Assembly (NCBI GenBank): GCA_963978235.1
Contig: CAXBQM010000064.1
Location: 1-6,755, forward strand
Direction of reading: 5' to 3'
Source of the DNA: UBA7398 sp963978235
Lineage (GTDB): Bacteria; Actinomycetota; Actinomycetes; Nanopelagicales; Nanopelagicaceae
DNA: 6,755 bases
This document shows, in pieces, positions 6,396-6,755 of this stretch. Position 1 is the stretch's first letter. Each line of letters begins with the position of its first letter. The notes beneath the pieces were generated by a model. That model did no database searches, had not been told where the DNA came from, and saw only the letters and a program-made list of their open reading frames with translations. Made by a program: the position numbers and the translations under genes.

Positions 6396-6755
6396 TATTG
6401 ACCGCCGTTCTTCTGCTTCGCGCGGCTCATGGTTTCAATAATTTCAGAGGCGACTTCATCAGGTTTCTTGTTATCAGTTGAGATCGTCAGCGTTGCTAGT
6501 GATTCATAGATTGGTCGACGTTTCTCCATCAATTGCAACCATTGTTGCCGAGGGTTGAGCGCAAGTAACGGACGATCTTTATTGAATCCCACTCGTGGCG
6601 CAGCGTTGGAGATGGAAACATCGAGGAATACAACTTGCTTTGCAGTAGCGATCGCGCGTTGGGAGCTTTCGTTAAGTACCGATCCGCCCCCTACTGAAAC
6701 GATTCCGCCATCGTGAGCCAACGCTTCTGCTACGACTTCAACTTCCATCTCCCGA
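6395..6755 (-). CDS. aroK: Shikimate kinase, C-terminal part (start lies beyond the window)
   Basis: Phosphorylates shikimate to shikimate 3-phosphate with ATP. About 119 residues are visible. Reading is open to the window edge, where REMEVEVVAEAL matches the family's FRxxE region, so the Met at 6748 is internal, not a start. Counted from the first full codon, the shikimate-binding glycine triplet VGGGSV covers 21-26, the lid DRPLL has Arg61, and KRRPIYE near 78-84 supplies the late conserved Arg. The P-loop and the early Asp/Arg shikimate contacts are outside the window. The C-terminus ends in a Lys/Gln-rich tail. Its stop shares one base with the aroB start. aroC would be expected upstream by comparison with other actinobacteria. 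Confidence 0.95.
   Translation of the reverse strand, partial: REMEVEVVAEALAHDGGIVSVGGGSVLNESSQRAIATAKQVVFLDVSISNAAPRVGFNKDRPLLALNPRQQWLQLMEKRRPIYESLATLTISTDNKKPDEVASEIIETMSRAKQKNGGQ

Noticed and set aside
6395..6748. Complete short gene starting at the ATG at 6748
   Set aside because: The frame stays open to the window edge and the residues before the Met fit the shikimate kinase family, so the gene is cut by the window rather than short.
1..6755. A new defence, mobile or biosynthetic system
   Set aside because: Every gene belongs to a known conserved family in a known actinobacterial order. I saw no direct-repeat arrays, inverted terminal repeats, tRNA-like structures or unrecognised genes.

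Overview
The window looks like core chromosome from an actinobacterium with unusually low G+C. One 60-base line I counted (481-540) is 47% GC. The actinobacterial assignment rests on a BldD-family regulator, an EF-P with a PGKGP tip loop, a PyrR-type leader hairpin placed against the ribosome binding site rather than against a terminator, and the gene order aro genes / efp / nusB / bldD / pyr operon, which I recall from Streptomyces. The low G+C, very short spacers and overlapping genes suggest a streamlined lineage such as the freshwater Nanopelagicales (acI) group. That placement is inference only.

All genes but one are on the minus strand, so in transcription order the window reads from right to left. 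The first block is aroK (3' part only), aroB, aroQ, then a 65-base gap, efp and nusB. It covers shikimate-pathway steps plus a translation factor and a transcription antitermination factor. Next comes bldD, the only plus-strand gene, tail-to-tail with nusB (5 bases between stop codons) and head-to-head with pyrR. The second block is pyrR, pyrB, pyrC and carA (5' part only), the start of the de novo UMP operon: carbamoyl phosphate synthase, aspartate transcarbamoylase and dihydroorotase.

The most informative non-coding stretch is the 148-base bldD/pyrR divergent region (3264-3411). Just before the pyrR start, the transcript can form a hairpin matching the PyrR-binding consensus, including the single bulged U and the NGNGA loop. 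Its foot touches the AAGGAG ribosome binding site. A further upstream CCUUCG can pair with CGAAGG at that site. This reads as PyrR-dependent translational control of the pyr operon.

BldD keeps the RxD-X8-RxxD signature used for cyclic-di-GMP binding, so a global developmental-type regulator appears to be retained in a compact genome. I see no mobile element, CRISPR array, RNA gene, defence locus or wholly new system here. The longest stretch without a gene is 148 bases.
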